A DNA stretch of 64,000 nt, taken from Marsupella aquatica (taxonomy: Eukaryota > Marchantiophyta). The notes under the pieces were generated by a model, which was given only the letters and a program-made list of their open reading frames with translations, made no database searches and was not told the origin of the DNA. Location of the stretch: the NCBI GenBank assembly GCA_973895155.1, contig OZ316898.1:14322001-14386000 (forward strand), in the 5' to 3' direction. The position numbers were made by a program, and so were the translations under genes. Positions 58,446 to 64,000 of the stretch are shown piece after piece. Numbering within the stretch: position 1 is the first letter of the stretch; each line of letters opens with the position of its first letter.

Positions 58446-60503
58446 GTAATGCTGATTAAAATACTAGACTGGGGAAGAAAGTTTCCTAAAACAACATCCC
58501 CCGACTGATCCGTCAGGACGAGGGATGTCCCATACTTAATATTCTAGTTCAGGGATCGAAACTTGAGGAGTGAATGTTACAGAGGATAAACTAATTATGA
58601 GGCTATTGATAATAAGCCGTGAGTCTTCGTCACTTCTGGCAAAGACTTGACTGAAAGCACGTTCGCCGTTGAAAAGCTCAAAATTGTAGACTCTACGAAT
58701 TTCAAAGTAGAGATGTTATCTCAAATTGATTTTAACGTGCTGCTAAATTGATGCCGAAATGGGGACATTCGCCTAGACCGCGACGAGTCCATTCCAAGCG
58801 GATCTCCAATGAGAGGGTGAGACAACGAGAGCAGGGCCACAAGGAAAGCTATGCGCTGCCTCAGCCTCAGTAGAACATGGTAGCGGATGAATCACTATAG
58901 CACCTGATATAACACTCTCAAGAGACGACGAAGCCAACGACTCAGAAATTCATTCTACCTAGCCTGGTTACGCTTATGCCGTGAACTTATCGTTGACAAA
59001 ATTGTTTCGCTTCCCACAACCCTTCAAACAGGGGAAGACAGTCATGTGCAGCCATGAGCATCTGCGTCATCGTAATCAATAACAGATCCCGGCAGAGAGT
59101 AGTCACGCACAATATGACAAATCAGCCACGAAAATGAATAATCATGCAAACGCAAGGCGCCGCGCAGCCTTTACTTACCGAAGAGGAGACCGTCAGGCCG
59201 TCATAGGACCAAAACCTTCGTCAGCCCCGCAACTGTCCGCCCTCAAGCGACTCCTTTGCTCTGCTAAGCACCAGTAATCCAATATTCGCTAGCACAATTA
59301 TGACCAAAGAAGCGGTCAACAGTCGCTCCGAGAATCCCAGTCGTTCACTCCCAACCGAAAAGCCTCCTCAGTCCGCACGAACGAAGTCCTATCAGCCAGC
59401 TACAAAAGTGAATTAGATCTCCCTCCTGTGGGGTCCGGTCTTCCCGCAACCTCCACGACGAAGCGGGAAGAAAGACAGTTTCTGTGATCGATCAAATAAT
59501 GGATAGCAGAAGCAGCGGCCATGCGATCATTAGCACGGACGTGCAGTAGAGGCGAGAAGCTGCGCGGAAGAGAGGCGATGGCGAAGGGAAGGAGCAATGA
59601 AGTTCAATCGAAGAATGCGTCTCGGGCGATGGCAGAACCGACGGGCGAGGGTTTATGACCAGGACGCTGTCAACGAAAGGCCATGTTGAAATATTGCGTG
59701 GAGTATGGAACACGCAATATCGCATCATCTGGTCCAACCGGCAGATTTCTGACACGTGTGCATTGGCTGCACTGTCATCGCACGATGCAGTGTAGATGCG
59801 AGGCCTTTGGTAAACCCCTCGAGTATTTGATTTGTAACTTTTTCGACGTTAACCCTGAACTCTAAACCTTGGGCCAAAACATAGCTCGAGGGTTAGGAGA
59901 TTACCGGCACACCCTCTTTGGGCTTGGGAGACTGAGTGAATTTTCCTACCTACCTGAGAAATTAGCTCAGTGGGACCCTAGCACATGTAAAACTAGCTTG
60001 GTGAGACGCACTTATGGGAAACTTTCTTTGTGGGTTGGGAAGTGCTTATAATCAGCAGAAAGTGAGTTAGAAGGGAGGAACCTCAATTGCCTAGCAGAAC
60101 CCTGTTTCCATCCCTCCCAACAAAACTTGAAGCTTGCCAGAACATTGGCAGGCTGCCTCTATCTTGCAAAATGTTTCCCTTCCCCTGTCATCCTAAGTCT
60201 CTTTTTTGCAGCAGCATTTAGGGAGAGTAGACAGTACGCTGCCACCTTGTACTACACAAGAACCTTGCCACTAGTTTGCAAAACCACCAAGAAACTATTG
60301 CAAAAGTTTGTTTCACCAGGCTGGTTTTGTCAAGCCCAGACCTACCTAGCAAATTTCTCGATCTACAGCCAATAATCCGTAAATCCTGTCAGGAGAAGAG
60401 GTTACCGGTGTGTAACCATTTCTACAGGGGCCTGCTATAGTCATAATCTGGTGTCCTGAAAAGTTGAGCAGGTAATCTCTTTCCGGGCAGGAGTTACGTA
60501 CGC

Positions 60504-60559
60504 TAATGCAGGTCTGGGCTGGGGTTATAGGCTGTAACCCTGCGCCCAGACCTGCATTA
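60504..60559. repeat. Perfect 16-bp inverted repeat (hairpin)
   Basis: TAATGCAGGTCTGGGC at 60504-60519 pairs exactly with GCCCAGACCTGCATTA at 60544-60559. The 24-nt loop can itself pair GGGTTA with TAACCC. A related, less perfect hairpin lies at 60798-60834. Confidence 0.9.
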
Positions 60560-60797
60560 CCCTATACATGATTGGCCTCCTTGGGGAATATTGGCTGCAA
60601 GCCCCTCACCATTATGGGGTATCCTGCATGCTTTCATTTTATTTTCTCAGAAACATTCTCAAATGCCATTGCATTTTTAAACATTGGACTACACTCTAAA
60701 CCCTAAATAGGATGTTGTCAACAAAGATTTTGTTCAGTTGTGTTGTCACCCACACACAGAATGTATAGGATAACGCACTGTATAGGACAATGCACAT

Positions 60798-60834
60798 CTG
60801 GTCTGGGGTTACTACCCTGTAACCCTGTGACCAG
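60798..60834. repeat. Imperfect hairpin related to the one at 60504
   Basis: CTGGTCTGGGGTTAC pairs with GTAACCCTGTGACCAG apart from a small bulge. It shares GTCTGG and GGGGTTA..GTAACCCTG with the hairpin at 60504-60559, and both follow an AATGCA-like sequence, so they appear to be relatives. Confidence 0.7.
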
Positions 60835-62727
60835 AAAGTGACAAAAGCCTGTTCGGCAGCAGCCAGGAAAGTTTGCCGCCGATCAGGTTTTTTGAGCTAT
60901 CTTGGAGCTGGGTTCAAGTTAGAACCCCTACCCAAACATGCATTGTAGTATGTTATTTCTTTCCAGAAAAAGGTTACTTTCGGGCAACAGATTTTTGGAA
61001 ATAGCAAGGGCCCCCAGAAATGTTCACATGCAAGTAACTTGCCTTCCTGGCAGAGTCTTTGGTTCGTCATCTCTGCTCCAACCATAGGAGGGTAGTGTTC
61101 TAACAAGTCAGTGTTGGTTGCATGGTCATGAATCCCATGATGCCAACATCAGCCATTTCTTAAGCACTCTTTTTCTTCGTATTTGATTGAAGGATATGGA
61201 CCATAGACCACTTGTCAACCTTGCCTAAGGTTCCCCAATCTAATTTGTTGTGTTCTTCACTTGGATCAGGGTCCCAAGCATAATTTTTCCAATATTCACT
61301 TTTTGGTTTCACATCTCCGTTTACACTTGGTCACCCATCATCTCCTCAAGGGCCAGTATTTCCCCATCTAGACAAATGGGCATACAAACAGGAAGTATGT
61401 ATGGGTACATCCCTGATTAGCTCGGGCAATACTTGGGCAACAGGACCATAATATACTTAAAGGTCTAGGAAATTGAAGGTAGAGGAGAATTTTAGTAAAG
61501 ACGTGATACAAATCTTGACTGGAAATTATTATTACCTGAAAATGACAAAGAGAAGGGCATTGACTATCTAGTAAAGTAAGGTTTGGGGGATTGTGTCGAT
61601 AGAATGCCCCAAACAACACTAGCTTCTCCTGGAGTTTTGAGAGTCTATTATTGTCCATAATGTTACAAAGGTCATCTTACTATAAAAGTGTCAATTGAAG
61701 TCTACTCTTAAATGCCTAGGTCTAGAGTGAAGCCTCTAAGTAGAAAGTAACTCCCAATACAGACAAAACTAATGATAAAACTAATGATGAGTCTCAATAA
61801 AATCAAAATTTTAAATGAGATGAACAAAAGTGACATCAACTCTAAATAAAGACAATACTAAGATGAATATGAAGAAGAAAAAAAAAAAGGATAGGACAAA
61901 GACTAACCAAAATAGGATATGAATTTTATTGTGCAATATTTTTCTTGGTATCTATTTAGTTTCAAGGAAGGAAGGGTAGTAAATCTCCCATGCCTTATTC
62001 TCCGAGAATGCACAGGTAAATACAAAGGTAAAATCAGGAAGGGCATTAAGTATTAGAGTGAAGCTCGGTCTAAGCGAATGAGAGGGAGCCAGTAGTCATC
62101 AAAGGAGCTTCGGAGTTCAGTGGTCTGATGGCAATTCAGCCCCAGCCTTCGGTGTTCAGGATGGGCCCTAGTAGTTGGCTTTGCTCTTGGGATCTCTGCA
62201 CGTCGAGCTCTTTTGGCTCTCCTTCTACCGGTGAATCTTATGTTGGGTCCTGGTTGAAGTCAATTCAACCGCATTGAATCAAAGGTGAACGTTTAATTGT
62301 GGAGGAAAAAGTGTGGACACTTTGTGACAGGCGGAGGCAATTGAGCATGGAGACACAGCGGAGTTAAGCGTGATGCGCGCCAATTGGTGATCCATTTCTC
62401 CATACCCTTTTTCATTTGTGGGTTGTTCGCTGTTGCTCTATTCTGTAGAGGACGGTACAGCAGTGCTCTGACCAGCAGGTTCTTGAGAACGACGATTCTA
62501 GAGACTCTTACTGAAGGAGATTCACAAACGTTTTCTGTGGAATTCTACTTCCTAACCCTATTCGCTCTGACCTTTTGCCCTCTTAATTCATGGAGACATA
62601 CCCGCTGAACAAAGTGGGAATTGATAGTTTGGTCGTGCAGGCGGGTTGTTTGCAAAGCAGGAGGAGACTCAGACTTTGAAGGATAGAGTTAGGAAGGAAC
62701 ATTTGATTTCATCGAGAGAAAACAGAA

Positions 62728-64000
62728 ATGGATGATGGAGAAGTAGATTCACATTCCCCTGGAGGAAGTTTGCTGGACCTGCATTCGGAGCCCTACTCAC
62801 ATTTCATGGGTGACAGTAGTGTCATCCAGAATGACTGGGATACGCTGATCGGGAAGCAAATATGTTCCCACAAGCACATTTGCAACCCCACCACAGGCCC
62901 AGACAACCAGCATACCCACACCTGCGAGCACACTCACACCCACACCATTGAAAGTGGAGAGGATGAGAAACTGTCAAAGAAGCGACGCCCAGCAGGCAAC
63001 AAGGAGGCCGTGAGGAAGTACAGGGAGAGGCAGAAGGCCGTGAAAGTGAATTTAAAGGAGAGGAATGCAGAGCTGGAGAAGGAGAACCAGAGGATTCCTG
63101 AGCTTCAAAAGGAGAATGCGAGGCTGCTCAGGAAATTGCAGGAGCAAGGCCCAAAGCAAGCCGCAGTGGACTACCTCCTTGCAGAAAATAAGAGGCTCAG
63201 GAGTCGTCTCTCAAATCTTCGACGGGCCATTGATTCTGAGCTTGAGGCTCTTGAGGATGTGAGTTACCAAAATCTCCGTTCGACTCCAAATAATGTGAAC
63301 CGTGTAGGAGGGACTTACCTTCCCGCTGGTGGTCGGTGCACTGCCCCTCCGCCTTGCTTCCCTGTTCGTCCTGTCATTCCTAATCACACAGGAGGATCGA
63401 GTGAAGATGTAGAACCCATGGAGGGGAGATTGGGTTGGCATAGGGAATGTGAGCTTGTGAAGAAGGCGACAACATGTCACAGTCCTCATGAGGAGCAAGA
63501 GGACACCGGTGCTGAGCAGTCCACACGATTTGAGTCCGAAGTGGGCACACCCTATAGCAATGCTGGCACATCGTCATCGAGGTCCCAAACAGACAGGCCC
63601 CTTGTTTGTCCAGCCAGAATTGCTGCCGCTGCTGCCCGGAGACGAAAAATTAACACCGGACAAATTGTTACAAGAGCTGAGGCACCTGTGTATCAACAGC
63701 AGCTTCCAGGAGGAATTCATTGTCCTGTGGCTGCTCCACCTTTGCCGTGCTTCAGCTGTGGACCAAGAGTAGCATCCCACCCAGATGGAGTTGTGCGAGC
63801 ACCAGAGGGGGACAGGTGGCAAGAGGATTTTGGGATTGTCTGTAGAGAAGCAGGAATGACTGCTGATTCTAGCCCTCCACCCACTGCTTCTCTGAGCTCT
63901 CCTGAGGATGTGATTCTGAGTGTAAGCAAAATTGGGTCCAGGTCAACTCAAGTTCCTTCATCCTCAAAGAAATTACGAGTGGAACCGAGTAGCTCTACTG
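62728..64000 (+). CDS. F-group bZIP transcription factor (bZIP19/23-like zinc sensor), 3' end beyond the window
   Basis: ATG 62728 opens a frame with no stop and no needed intron to the window end (424 codons). Residues 46-73 form a Cys/His cluster CSHKHICNP...HTHTCEHTHTHT, the zinc-sensor motif known from Arabidopsis bZIP19 and bZIP23, which bind zinc there and activate uptake genes when zinc is low. The basic region follows, with the bZIP signature N-x7-R (N91, R99) within GNKEAVRKYRERQ, then heptad positions L109, L116, I123, N130 and L137. P124 sits inside the zipper, which is unusual. After the zipper come at least 270 residues rich in Ser, Pro, Cys and Gly with a basic AARRRK patch. As I recall, the Arabidopsis proteins are only about 260 residues in all. 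It is nuclear and DNA-binding by family. Zinc response here is inferred from the motif. Confidence 0.9.
   Translation, partial: MDDGEVDSHSPGGSLLDLHSEPYSHFMGDSSVIQNDWDTLIGKQICSHKHICNPTTGPDNQHTHTCEHTHTHTIESGEDEKLSKKRRPAGNKEAVRKYRERQKAVKVNLKERNAELEKENQRIPELQKENARLLRKLQEQGPKQAAVDYLLAENKRLRSRLSNLRRAIDSELEALEDVSYQNLRSTPNNVNRVGGTYLPAGGRCTAPPPCFPVRPVIPNHTGGSSEDVEPMEGRLGWHRECELVKKATTCHSPHEEQEDTGAEQSTRFESEVGTPYSNAGTSSSRSQTDRPLVCPARIAAAAARRRKINTGQIVTRAEAPVYQQQLPGGIHCPVAAPPLPCFSCGPRVASHPDGVVRAPEGDRWQEDFGIVCREAGMTADSSPPPTASLSSPEDVILSVSKIGSRSTQVPSSSKKLRVEPSSST

Larger units (their letters stand above)
58446..62727. other. Intergenic stretch and upstream region of the bZIP gene
   Basis: Fold-back sequences lie at 60504-60559 and 60798-60834. 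The 700 bp before 62728 should hold the promoter and leader of the bZIP gene. No copy of the zinc-deficiency element core TGTCGACA was seen there, and no clear TATA box was assigned. Open frames in 59.4-60.4 kb have no recognisable content. Confidence 0.4.

Noticed and set aside
62000-62727. Zinc-deficiency response element upstream of the bZIP gene
   Set aside because: No TGTCGACA core was found in the visible upstream region.

Overview
The window looks like nuclear DNA of a land plant (or close streptophyte relative), most likely a seed-free lineage. The reasons are spliced genes with GT-AG introns, interstitial plant-type telomere repeats (CCCTAAA), a Ty1/copia remnant, an APETALA2-type gene with plant-style micro-exons, and a plant F-group bZIP gene. 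The lineage assignment is inference. All exon models were made by eye.

Layout. 1-10.4 kb: two near-identical copies of an unknown repetitive element, head to head, each carrying a long charged coiled-coil ORF broken by one in-frame stop. The 3.3 kb spacer holds an apparently intact seven-exon minus-strand gene with a SAM-like N-terminus. 10.4-17.7 kb: non-coding DNA, possible exons of an unknown plus-strand gene, a minus-strand fragment resembling the C-terminal DNA-binding domain of RPA70, and a 184-187 bp satellite with telomere motifs. 17.7-27.05 kb: a decayed Tnp2/CACTA-like transposase followed on the same strand by a second unit in which a plant-transposon-like N-domain, acidic repeats and a RING-containing SNF2 helicase appear to be spliced into one protein. 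This is the best candidate for an undescribed mobile system. 28-31.3 kb: zinc-finger/PIP-box ORF fragments and a copia remnant split by a small TIR element. 32.9-36.0 kb: a spliced minus-strand euAP2-type gene that keeps repeat 1 but has no repeat 2. 36-62.7 kb: mostly intergenic, with two more copies of the TIR element, tandem duplications, a GA-rich array and fold-back sequences. 62.7-64.0 kb: the start of an F-group (bZIP19/23-like) zinc-sensor bZIP gene running off the end.

Two genes look like host regulators: the AP2-like gene and the F-bZIP gene. The SAM-like gene is open but unrecognised. Most other coding sequence belongs to mobile elements, and each such ORF carries one or two inactivating lesions. 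The non-autonomous TIR family has three copies, each with a perfect 8-bp target duplication, and its 5' end also seems to be built into the telomere-motif satellite at 15.4 kb.
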